From positions 1 to 17,712 of the forward strand of contig DASZZY010000197.1 of NCBI GenBank assembly GCA_036260395.1: a stretch of 17,712 bases of DNA, given 5' to 3'. How positions within the stretch are numbered: position 1 is the stretch's first letter; the number at the start of each line of letters is the position of its first letter. Positions 7,459-14,021 of this stretch are shown in pieces. Source of the DNA: DASZZY01 sp036260395. GTDB taxonomy: Bacteria; Actinomycetota; UBA4738; CALAEC01. The notes under the pieces were generated by a model that worked only from the letters and a program-made list of their open reading frames with translations, ran no database searches and had not been told where the DNA came from. Position numbers and translations under genes: made by a program.

Positions 7459-8129
7459 TCGAGCCCCGTCCGTTCTGGGACTGGGGCTGGGTCTTCGAAC
7501 ACCTCGGGCTCATCGGCCGGCAGCTCGCCGAGCACCTGGTGCTGACGTTCGTGGCGGTCGGCATCGGGCTGGCGATCTCGCTGCCGCTCGGGGTCCTGGC
7601 GTACCGGCGCCCGCGGACCTACCCACCGACCACCTACGTGACCGGGCTGCTCTACACGATCCCGTCGCTGGCGGCCCTGTCGCTTCTGGTGCCGTTCACC
7701 GGGCTGTCGACGCTCACCGCGGAGATCGCGCTCGTGAGCTACACGCTGCTGATCCTGGTGCGGAACATCGTGGCGGGCCTCCGCGGGGTCCCGGAGGACG
7801 TGAAGGAGGCCGCCGCCGGCATGGGGTACGGGCGGCGGCAACTGCTGTGGCGGGTGGAGCTTCCGCTGGCCCTGCCGGCCATCGTGGCCGGGGTCCGCAT
7901 TGCCACGGTGACCACGATCGGGCTCGTCACCGTCACGGCGCTGATCGGCAAGGGAGGCCTGGGGCGGCTCATGCTCGGCGGCTTCCGGAACCTGTTCCCC
8001 GAAGTGATGATCCCGGTGGCGCTCGCGCTCACGGTCCTGTTGTCGCTGGGGTTCGACGGCGCCCTCCTCTTGATGGAGCGCCTCCTCTCGCCCTGGACCC
8101 GCCGCCGCGTCCTCCGGAGCGCGGCGTGA
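7455..8129 (+). CDS. Osmoprotectant ABC importer, permease subunit 1 (OpuCB/ProW-like)
   Basis: A 224-residue BPD-type membrane permease starting at GTG 7455, which overlaps the ATPase stop. Several hydrophobic segments are visible, beginning with LVLTFVAVGIGLAISLPLGV and followed by LLYTIPSLAALSLLVPFTG, a family hallmark of OpuCB/YehW-type proteins. The cytoplasmic EAA loop that contacts the ATPase reads EAAAGMGYGRRQLLWRVELP, and VRIATVTTIGLVTVTALIG follows. Length and motifs are normal. It forms half of the transmembrane channel together with the next gene. Its stop overlaps the next GTG. Confidence 0.92.
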   Translation: MIEPRPFWDWGWVFEHLGLIGRQLAEHLVLTFVAVGIGLAISLPLGVLAYRRPRTYPPTTYVTGLLYTIPSLAALSLLVPFTGLSTLTAEIALVSYTLLILVRNIVAGLRGVPEDVKEAAAGMGYGRRQLLWRVELPLALPAIVAGVRIATVTTIGLVTVTALIGKGGLGRLMLGGFRNLFPEVMIPVALALTVLLSLGFDGALLLMERLLSPWTRRRVLRSAA

Positions 8130-8875
8130 GCGCCGAGGCGGGGTTCTTCTCCCGGGTCGCCGAGTGGTTCGCCGACCCCGCGAACTGGCAGGGCACCTTC
8201 GGGATCCCCAACCGCCTGCAGGAGCACGTCGTGATGTCGGCGGTATCGGTCGGCATCGCCGCAGCCATCGCGCTCCCCGTGGGGCTATGGGTCGGGCACC
8301 GCCGGCGGTTTGAGTTGCTCGTGGTCTCCACCTCGAACGTCGGGCGGGCGATCCCATCGTTCGGGCTGCTGTTCCTGTTCGTGGTCGCGTTCGGCCTCGG
8401 GCTCCGGAGCCCCGCGTCGCTGCGCCCGCCGATCATCTTCGCCCTCGTGCTCCTGGCCATCCCGCCGATCCTCACGAACACCTACGTCGGCGTGCAGAGC
8501 GTGGACGACGACACGCTCGAGGCCGCCAGGGGCATGGGGATGAGCGAGCGCTCCGTCCTGTTCCGGATCGAGGTGCCGCTGGGCGTCCCGCTGATCCTCG
8601 GCGGCCTCCGGACCGCCGCCGTCCAGGTCGTGGCCACGGCGACCCTCGGCGCGGTGGTGGCGGGGGGCGGACTCGGCCGGTACATCGTCGACGGGTTCGC
8701 GGCCGGCGACCGCGTGCAGGTGTTCGCCGGGGCGGTCCTGGTGGCGGCCCTGGCGCTGGCCACCGAGCTGGCGCTGGCCGTGGTCGAGCGATCGGCGTCC
8801 CCCCGCACCCGCTCCGCGGGCCGGGCCGGCCTCCTCCGCCACGCCGCCCAGGCCGGCCGGCCTGGGGGCTGGTAG
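8126..8875 (+). CDS. Osmoprotectant ABC importer, permease subunit 2 (OpuCD/YehY-like)
   Basis: A 249-residue permease paralogous to the preceding gene, starting at GTG 8126 within a GTGA overlap. It has a 30-residue N-terminal stretch mentioning FADPANWQG before the first membrane segment (VVMSAVSVGIAAAIALPVGL), then STSNVGRAIPSFGLLFLFVV, which again contains the IPS motif of this class, and an EAA loop EAARGMGMSERSVLFRIEVP. About six membrane segments are expected. The C-terminus after the last helix is Arg/Ala/Pro-rich. It pairs with permease 1 in the cytoplasmic membrane. A 92-bp gap separates it from the receptor gene. Confidence 0.92.
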   Translation: MSAEAGFFSRVAEWFADPANWQGTFGIPNRLQEHVVMSAVSVGIAAAIALPVGLWVGHRRRFELLVVSTSNVGRAIPSFGLLFLFVVAFGLGLRSPASLRPPIIFALVLLAIPPILTNTYVGVQSVDDDTLEAARGMGMSERSVLFRIEVPLGVPLILGGLRTAAVQVVATATLGAVVAGGGLGRYIVDGFAAGDRVQVFAGAVLVAALALATELALAVVERSASPRTRSAGRAGLLRHAAQAGRPGGW

Positions 8876-8887
8876 GGTCCGGAATCG

Positions 8888-8903
8888 CCCGGCACGGGCC
8901 GGG
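8888..8903 (+). other. Small hairpin between permease 2 and the receptor gene
   Basis: CCCGGC-ACGG-GCCGGG forms a 6-bp perfect stem with a 4-nt loop, not followed by a T-run. It lies in the 92-bp gap before the receptor start. Such intercistronic stems can protect or process mRNA so that the receptor is made in excess of the permease. That role is inference; no clear promoter is seen in the gap. Confidence 0.35.
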
Positions 8904-8967
8904 GTTGGAAATTGTGTCCGTGTTGTTCGCCCGGGGCCCGACGTGGCCCCCGAGAGAGAGGAGACCC

Positions 8968-9915
8968 ATGCGGAGCTTCCGCAGCGCCGTCCTCGGGGCG
9001 GCCTTCCTCGCACTGGCGCTCGTCGGAGCGGCCTGTGGAGGGGAGCCGGGTGGGGGCGGAGACGGAGCGGGCGGCGAGACCGTCGCCAGCCAGCTGACGC
9101 TCGGCGGGCCGCCGGAGTGCCCGCAACGGCCGTTCTGCATCCCCGGCTTCAAGGAGGTCTACGGCATCGAGTTCGGGAACTTCGTGCCGCTCGACGTCGG
9201 CGGGCCGCTCACGGTGGAGGCCCTGGCGGGCGGCGAGATCGACGTGGCCCTGCTGTTCTCGACCGACCCGGCGATCGAGGAGAACGGCTGGGTCCTGCTC
9301 GAGGACGACGAGCAGCTCCAGGCCGCGGAGAACATCACCCCGGTCGTCCGGCAGGAGGTCCTGGATCCGGCGATCGAGGAGCGGCTGAACGCCATCAGCA
9401 GGGCGCTCGACACCGAGACGATGACCGAGCTCAACGGGCGGGTGTCGATCGGCGGCCAGGACCCGGCCGAGGTGGCGGCCTCGTTCCTCGACGAGAACGG
9501 GCTCCTGGAGGGCCCCAGCGGCTCCGGCGAACTGACCGTCGGCGGCGTGGCGTTCGCCGAGAACCAGATCCTCGGTGAGATGTACGCGCAGACGCTGGAG
9601 GACGCCGGGTTCAGCGTGGAGCGCCAGCTGAACCTGGAGTCCCGCGAGGTGCTCCAGCCGGCCATCCAGGACGGGCAGATCGACATCGCTCCCGAGTACC
9701 TGAGCTCGCTGCTGCTGTTCTTCGACCCGGAGGCCGAGGCCTCGGGCGACCCACAGGAGGTCCGGGAGGCCCTCGAGCCGCTCCTCGAGCAGGCGGGGCA
9801 GATTCTGCTCGAGTCCTCGCCGGCCCAGGACCAGAACGCGCTGGTCGTCACCCCGGAGACCGCCGACCGGTACGGCCTGGAGCAGACCAGCGACCTGGCC
9901 GAGCCGCTGGAGTAG
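8968..9915 (+). CDS. Osmoprotectant ABC importer, substrate-binding lipoprotein with circularly permuted domain order
   Basis: A 315-residue receptor starting at ATG 8968 behind a good ribosome site (AGGAG). Residues 1-22 are a lipoprotein signal peptide ending VGAA before Cys23, then a Gly-rich spacer to about 40. Residues 42-178 carry what is the C-terminal half in OpuCC/ProX proteins: LGGPPECPQRPFC, VYGIEF, DVGGPLT, IDVALLFSTDPAIEENGW, LLEDD, ENITPVVR, LDTETMTELNGRV and the VAASFLDENGL helix. A linker (GPSGSG, 182-187) follows. Residues 188-315 carry the usual N-terminal half: ELTVGGVAFAENQILGEMYAQ, SREVLQPAIQDGQIDIAPEY, AQDQNALVVTPETADRYGL and TSDLAEPLE, where the protein ends. In OpuCC the SDLA hinge runs on into the LGGPPE-type strand, so the breakpoint is exactly at that hinge. 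Binding residues appear to be kept in both halves. Function as a betaine-like solute receptor is well supported by the operon; the ligand is not known. Confidence 0.92.
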   Translation: MRSFRSAVLGAAFLALALVGAACGGEPGGGGDGAGGETVASQLTLGGPPECPQRPFCIPGFKEVYGIEFGNFVPLDVGGPLTVEALAGGEIDVALLFSTDPAIEENGWVLLEDDEQLQAAENITPVVRQEVLDPAIEERLNAISRALDTETMTELNGRVSIGGQDPAEVAASFLDENGLLEGPSGSGELTVGGVAFAENQILGEMYAQTLEDAGFSVERQLNLESREVLQPAIQDGQIDIAPEYLSSLLLFFDPEAEASGDPQEVREALEPLLEQAGQILLESSPAQDQNALVVTPETADRYGLEQTSDLAEPLE

Positions 9916-9921
9916 CCGCGC

Positions 9922-10590
9922 CTAGGGAGATCCCGAGGGCCCGGCACCCGCCGGGCCCTCGGCCTTTTCGTAGCGCTCCCCGGCGCGCACGGCGACCTCG
10001 AGCCGGTTCTCCGGTGGCGCCAGCGGGCACACCCACCGGGGGTCGTACGAGCACGAGGGGTTGTACGCGAAGTTGAAGTCGAGCACCAGCCGGCCACCGT
10101 CGGTTCCGAGGTCCGCTCCCTTGACGGTGTCGAGCAGGTAGCGGCAGGCGCCGTACGTCTCCTTGCCGCTGGTGGTGTCGCGGAACGACAGGAACAGGCC
10201 GCCGCCATACCCCTCGAGCCAGAACAGCGAGAGGGCTTGCGGCACGCCGCCGAGCTCGAACTTCGCCTCCGCGAACCGCGTGAACGCGTACTCGCCGTCG
10301 GCGCTGGCCGGGATCACGATGCGCTCGGGCTCCGTGGGCGCCACCTCGGCGGTCACCCGGAACGCCGGGTCGTAGTCGAAGTAGGATGCGCCGGGGAACC
10401 GCTCGCGCACGGCCGGGTCGGCGATCGGCGACTGCGGATGCGCCCGGATCAGCTCGTCGCGGACGTCCCGCCACCGTCGCCACGCGGCCTGGGGATCGTC
10501 GGCGGCGCGGATCTCGGCGTAGACGGCGAAGACCCGCCGCTTCCAGTCCAGGAGATCGAGGAGCTTCCGCGGCTGGAACGGCTCGGTCAC
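9922..10590 (-). CDS. DUF1684 family protein
   Basis: A 222-residue soluble protein with the marks of the DUF1684 family: FPGASYFDYDPAFRVTAEV, FELGGVPQALSLFW, FLSFRDTTSGKETYGACRYL, then LDFNFAYNPSCSYDPRWVCP with LAPPENRLEVAVRAGERY. It starts at GTG 10590, 4 bp after the stop of the MFS gene upstream on the same strand, so the two are probably one transcript. No signal peptide or membrane segment is visible. The biochemical role of the family is not established; the conserved Cys/Tyr/Asn-rich block may form a binding or active site. The C-terminal tail (EGPAGAGPSGSP) is low-complexity because those codons lie in the terminator hairpin of the convergent operon. Confidence 0.88.
   Translation of the reverse strand: MTEPFQPRKLLDLLDWKRRVFAVYAEIRAADDPQAAWRRWRDVRDELIRAHPQSPIADPAVRERFPGASYFDYDPAFRVTAEVAPTEPERIVIPASADGEYAFTRFAEAKFELGGVPQALSLFWLEGYGGGLFLSFRDTTSGKETYGACRYLLDTVKGADLGTDGGRLVLDFNFAYNPSCSYDPRWVCPLAPPENRLEVAVRAGERYEKAEGPAGAGPSGSP
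9933..9968 (+). terminator. Intrinsic terminator of the osmolyte importer operon
   Basis: A perfect 13-bp GC stem (CCGAGGGCCCGGC at 9933-9945 pairing with GCCGGGCCCTCGG at 9950-9962) with an ACCC loop is followed by CCTTTT (9963-9968) on the plus strand. It lies 17 bp after the receptor stop. It overlaps the last codons of the DUF1684 gene on the other strand, so the same bases code Gly/Ala/Pro residues there. The minus strand has no T-run after the stem, so it is directional for the importer. Confidence 0.85.
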
Positions 10591-10594
10591 GCGC

Positions 10595-12289
10595 TCAGCG
10601 GTCGTCCGGCTGGCCCGGGTTCTCCGATGGCATCGCCGCCGGCGATGGCACCGGCGGGGCGGGGACCTGGTCGGGCTGTGTTTCCTCGGCGCCCTCCGCC
10701 ACAGGCTCCGCCGGTGCGCGTCGCGGGTTCCGGATCCCGAACCCGTTCACCGCGCCGCCGATCACCATGAGCCCCGCCGCGACCAGCATGGCCAGATGGA
10801 ACGAGTCCGTGGACGCCTCTCGGGCCGCGCGGACCAGCCCGGGGTCGTTCTCCTCGCCGAGGAGGAGCTGGACGTTGAGCGGCGCCACCCGCTGGCGGAA
10901 CTCTGGGGAGGTGGTGTCCGCGGCGGGGACCGCCGACTGGATGGCGGCGTAGAACGTCGACACCACCGCCACGAAGATCAGCGCCGTCACCAGCGGGGAC
11001 CCGACCCGGGAGATGGCGTTGTTCACCGCCGACGCCACGCCGGAGTTCTGCGGCGGGACCGACGTCATCAGCGCGGTGGTCAGGGGCGCCACCATGATCA
11101 TCAATCCCGAGCCGAACACGACCAGCGCGGGGAGGAAGTCCACGAAGTAGTCGCCGGGAGGCAAGATAGACTGCCCCCCGCCGGTCCCCAGCACCCATGG
11201 GTCGCTGGTGGCCGGGACCCGGGCCAGCCACAGCAGCCCGAGGGCCATGATCACGGGGCCGGCGGTCATGAACAGGCGCGGCCCGTGGCGGGCGGCCAGC
11301 TTCCCGAACCGCGTCGAGAACAGCGCCAGCAGCAGCGTGGCGGGGAGTCCGGCGATGCCCGCAGCCGGCTCGTTGTACCCGAGCGTCCCGATCAGGAACA
11401 GCCCCTGGAACGTGAGGAACACGTACAGCGCCCCGTAGATCACGAACGTCGACAGGTTCGTGACCGTGAAGTTCCTCGACCGGAACAGCGACGGCGGCAC
11501 CAGCACGTTGCGGCGCTTCACCATGAGCACCGGGAACACCACGGTGGCCACCGCGCCGAGGGCCAAGGCCACGAAGGCTTCGGTGGCCATCCACTGGCTC
11601 TGCTGGCCGCGGATCGTGCCGAACGCCAGCCCGCCGACGGCCAGCGCCACGACGGCCGATCCCAGCCAGTCGAACCGGCCCGTGGCGGCCTCGTCGCGGG
11701 ACTCCGGCACCCGGGTGAGGGCCACCATCGCCACGAGGAGGAAGGGGACGTTGATGAAGAACGCCGCCCGCCAGGAGATCGAGTTCACCAGCACCCCGCC
11801 GATGAACGGACCGAGGATGGTCGTCAGCGCCGAGGCTCCCGCCCAGAACCCGAACGCCCGGCCCTGCTCCTCGCCGTGGAACGAGGCCGTGATGATGGCC
11901 AGCGACCCGGGCACCACCAGCGCGCCCGTCGCCCCCTGGAGGATGCGGAAGAGGATCAGCAGCTCCATGTTCGGCGCCAGGCCGCACAGCACCGAGGTCA
12001 CCAGGAATCCGGCCAGGCCCACCCCGAACATCCGGCGACGGCCGTGGTAGTCGGTGAGCGCCCCGGCCAGGATCAGGAGCGCGCTGAGCGTCAGGAAGTA
12101 GCCGTTGGCCACGTAAGACTGCGACTCCAGCGGCGCCAGCCGCAGCCAGTCGCTTCCCAGGTCCTGGCTGATCCGCGGCAGGGCCAGGTTCACGACCGAG
12201 GTGTCGAGGAACACGATCCCCGACCCCAGGATCACCGCGACCATCGTCCAGCGCTGCCAGCCGCTCAGGCGCTGTTTTCCCTCCGGCAT
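10595..12289 (-). CDS. MFS drug:H+ antiporter, DHA2 (EmrB/QacA) type
   Basis: A 564-residue integral membrane protein, expected to have 14 membrane helices. It starts at ATG 12289 with GGGAGG 4 nt upstream. Helix 1 carries FLDTSVVNLALPRISQDLG, the DHA2 motif D1; motif A appears as GALTDYHGRRRMFG between helices 2 and 3; motif C-like GPFIGGVLVNSISWRAAFFINVPF follows helix 5. These place it with proton-coupled multidrug or metabolite exporters rather than sugar importers. A long extracytoplasmic loop precedes the last helix (NVQLLLGEENDPGLVRAAREAS), as is usual in DHA2 proteins, and the last 40 residues are a Pro/Glu-rich cytoplasmic tail. It is divergent from the flavoprotein gene at 12373 and followed after 4 bp by the DUF1684 gene. 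Substrate unknown. Confidence 0.9.
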   Translation of the reverse strand: MPEGKQRLSGWQRWTMVAVILGSGIVFLDTSVVNLALPRISQDLGSDWLRLAPLESQSYVANGYFLTLSALLILAGALTDYHGRRRMFGVGLAGFLVTSVLCGLAPNMELLILFRILQGATGALVVPGSLAIITASFHGEEQGRAFGFWAGASALTTILGPFIGGVLVNSISWRAAFFINVPFLLVAMVALTRVPESRDEAATGRFDWLGSAVVALAVGGLAFGTIRGQQSQWMATEAFVALALGAVATVVFPVLMVKRRNVLVPPSLFRSRNFTVTNLSTFVIYGALYVFLTFQGLFLIGTLGYNEPAAGIAGLPATLLLALFSTRFGKLAARHGPRLFMTAGPVIMALGLLWLARVPATSDPWVLGTGGGQSILPPGDYFVDFLPALVVFGSGLMIMVAPLTTALMTSVPPQNSGVASAVNNAISRVGSPLVTALIFVAVVSTFYAAIQSAVPAADTTSPEFRQRVAPLNVQLLLGEENDPGLVRAAREASTDSFHLAMLVAAGLMVIGGAVNGFGIRNPRRAPAEPVAEGAEETQPDQVPAPPVPSPAAMPSENPGQPDDR

Positions 12290-12334
12290 CCTGCCTCCCG
12301 GTCGATCTCCGCGGGCGCGGGCCGAAAAGCGCGG

Positions 12335-12344
12335 AGTGTAGCAT
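12335..12344. promoter_or_regulatory. Putative divergent -10 elements between MFS and flavoprotein genes
   Basis: The 83-bp gap between the divergent starts contains TAGCAT on the plus strand (12339-12344) and TACACT on the minus strand (12340-12335), both fitting TANNNT and sharing two bases. They would give leaders of roughly 20-25 nt for the flavoprotein gene and about 40 nt for the MFS gene. No convincing -35 boxes or operator palindrome were recognised. Confidence 0.35.
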
Positions 12345-12372
12345 CCAAGTCTCCCACCTTCCGGAGGATCCG

Positions 12373-13728
12373 ATGGACTACGACGTGGTGGTGATCGGCG
12401 CCGGCGCTGCGGGCGAGGCGGCCGGGTCCCTCGGTGGCCACCTCGGCGCCAGGGTCGCGGTCGTGGAGCGTGACCTGGTCGGGGGCCTGTGCGCGTTCTG
12501 GGCCTGCATGCCGTCGAAGACCCTCCTCGACGGCGCCGGCCGCCGGCACCTCGGGGCCGACTACGCGTGGCCCCGGGCGTCCGACCGGCGCGACTGGATG
12601 ATCTCCCGGGAGGGCCTGGACTATCCCGACGACTCGGGCCACATCCGGGCCCTCCACGATGCCGGGGCGGAGGTCGTCAAGGGCTCCGCTCGGATCGTCG
12701 AGGCGGGCCGCGTGGAGGTCCGGAGCGACGGCGGCCCCCCGAGAACGCTCGAGGCCCGGTCGCTCGTGCTGAGCGTCGGATCGCAGGCGGTGATCCCCTC
12801 GATCGACGGCCTGGAGCAGGCCGGGTACTGGACGAGCAACGACGGCACGGCGCTCCGCGAGTTGCCGTCGAGCATCCTGGTCCTCGGCGGGGGTGCGGTC
12901 GGTGTGGAGCTGGCCCAGGTCTACGCGCGGTTCGGTGTCAAGACGACGCTGGTCCAGGGCGGCGACCGCCTGCTCCCCCGCGACCATCCGCGCAACGGCG
13001 AGGTCCTCCAGATCCAGCTCGAGGAGGAGGGGGTGGACGTCCGGACCGGCGTCCAGGCGAAGTCGGTCCGCGCCGGAGGGCCCGGCCGCGTCGTGGGGCT
13101 CTCCGATGGCTCGTCGGTGGAGGCGGCGCAGCTATTGGTGGCCGTGGGAAGGCGGCCGTCGGACCTGGCGGCTCTGGGGGCCGCCGAGGCCGGCGTGGAG
13201 CTGAACGACCGCGGCGCCGCCACGCCGGACGCTCAGATGCGCGTCGGCCACGGGGTCTTCGTGGCCGGCGACTGCGCGGGCGGGATGCAGTTCACGCACG
13301 TGGCGGACTACACCGGGCGCATCGCGGTGCGGGCCGCCCTCGGACACCAGGTCCGCGCCGACCTCCGGTCGGTCCCGCGAACGACCTTTACCGATCCCGA
13401 GACGTCCGCCGTCGGCCTGACCGTCGAGGAAGCCTGGTACCAGGGCCTGGACGCGTTCGAGGTTAGCCAGGACTTCGCCACGACCGCCCGCGGCTACACG
13501 ATCGAGGGGTCACGGGGTCACATCACGGCCGTGATCGACCGCGAGCGCAGGACGCTGGTGGGCGCGTTCGCCGCCTGCCCCGGGGCGTCGGAGATGATCC
13601 ACGAGGCCGTGCTGGCCATCAAGCGGGCCATCCCCGTGCCCGTGCTGGCCGACACGATCCACGCGTTCCCTACGGCCGCGCGGGTGTTCGGGAACGTGAT
13701 GGCCGAGGCGACGCGTCAGCTGGGCTGA
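12373..13728 (+). CDS. Flavoprotein disulfide reductase (Lpd/MerA-like) lacking the His-Glu dyad
   Basis: A 451-residue class I pyridine nucleotide-disulfide oxidoreductase, start ATG 12373 with GGAGG 5 nt upstream. The FAD site is DVVVIGAGAAGEAAG with E32; the redox disulfide is C40-AFWA-C45 in GGLCAFWACMPSK; the NAD(P) site is ILVLGGGAVGVELAQVYARFG, with Gln (LVQGGDR) where NADH enzymes often have Glu; the second FAD block is GVFVAGDCAGGMQFTHVADY; and the dimerisation domain follows from about 335. At the C-terminus, lipoamide dehydrogenases have HxHPTxxE with the catalytic base; here it reads HAFPTAAR, so the base is F432 and the Glu is R437. A true E3 role is unlikely. MerA-type and other family members also lack this dyad, so the substrate is open. 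It converges on the UBP zinc finger gene with a single base between stops. Confidence 0.88.
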   Translation: MDYDVVVIGAGAAGEAAGSLGGHLGARVAVVERDLVGGLCAFWACMPSKTLLDGAGRRHLGADYAWPRASDRRDWMISREGLDYPDDSGHIRALHDAGAEVVKGSARIVEAGRVEVRSDGGPPRTLEARSLVLSVGSQAVIPSIDGLEQAGYWTSNDGTALRELPSSILVLGGGAVGVELAQVYARFGVKTTLVQGGDRLLPRDHPRNGEVLQIQLEEEGVDVRTGVQAKSVRAGGPGRVVGLSDGSSVEAAQLLVAVGRRPSDLAALGAAEAGVELNDRGAATPDAQMRVGHGVFVAGDCAGGMQFTHVADYTGRIAVRAALGHQVRADLRSVPRTTFTDPETSAVGLTVEEAWYQGLDAFEVSQDFATTARGYTIEGSRGHITAVIDRERRTLVGAFAACPGASEMIHEAVLAIKRAIPVPVLADTIHAFPTAARVFGNVMAEATRQLG

Positions 13729-13729
13729 G

Positions 13730-13984
13730 CTAGAGGTATCGCCCGCACTCGTAGCACCACGTGAACGACCCCGCGCCGATGGGCATCGATCGGATCACGG
13801 CGTGGCCGCTGTCCCGGTAGTGGGCGGTGTTGTGCGCCAGCTGCGACTCGCAGCAGCCCACGTGGCCGCACTGGGTGCACGCCCGGAGGTTGAAGCTGCT
13901 CCCGCAGGACTCGCAGGCGTCGCCCCTGGGCTCGACGGCCGCGTCGCCGACGTGCGGACAGGCAAGGGTCGCCGGTTCGCTCAT
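13730..13984 (-). CDS. Small UBP-type zinc finger protein
   Basis: An 84-residue protein made almost entirely of one ZnF-UBP domain. Candidate zinc ligands follow the family pattern: C9/H11, C24-x2-C27, C36-x2-C39, C44, H51, H55, H61 and the closing W76-C77-x2-C80. In eukaryotes this fold binds the free C-terminus of ubiquitin. In bacteria, especially actinobacteria, it occurs as small proteins or as a domain joined to redox enzymes and ion/proton exchangers, with no settled function. Here it lies 37 bp downstream of dtd on the same strand and tail to tail with a flavoprotein reductase, which fits the redox association loosely. ATG 13984 has no ribosome site but has TAGGAT 6 nt upstream. Confidence 0.85.
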   Translation of the reverse strand: MSEPATLACPHVGDAAVEPRGDACESCGSSFNLRACTQCGHVGCCESQLAHNTAHYRDSGHAVIRSMPIGAGSFTWCYECGRYL

Positions 13985-13990
13985 GCTTCG

Positions 13991-13996
13991 ATCCTA
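13991..13996 (-). promoter_or_regulatory. Putative -10 element (TAGGAT) for the zinc finger gene
   Basis: TAGGAT on the minus strand lies 6 nt before ATG 13984, again fitting a leaderless promoter. The gene could also be read from the dtd transcript, as only 37 bp separate them. Confidence 0.35.
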
Positions 13997-14021
13997 CCCC
14001 CGGTCGGGCCGAACGACGCCT

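Noticed and set aside
8875..8967. Separate promoter for the receptor gene in the 92-bp gap
   Set aside because: TTGGAA at about 8905 is -35-like but no suitable -10 follows at the right distance; evidence is too weak.
10796..12394. A 532-residue plus-strand frame opposite the MFS gene
   Set aside because: It mirrors the transporter and has a His/Gln/Arg/Asp-rich composition with no recognisable domain.
12373..13728. Calling the flavoprotein lipoamide dehydrogenase (lpd) or mercuric reductase (merA)
   Set aside because: The HxHPTxxE dyad is missing, there is no N-terminal heavy-metal domain or C-terminal vicinal Cys pair, and no mer or 2-oxo acid dehydrogenase genes are nearby.
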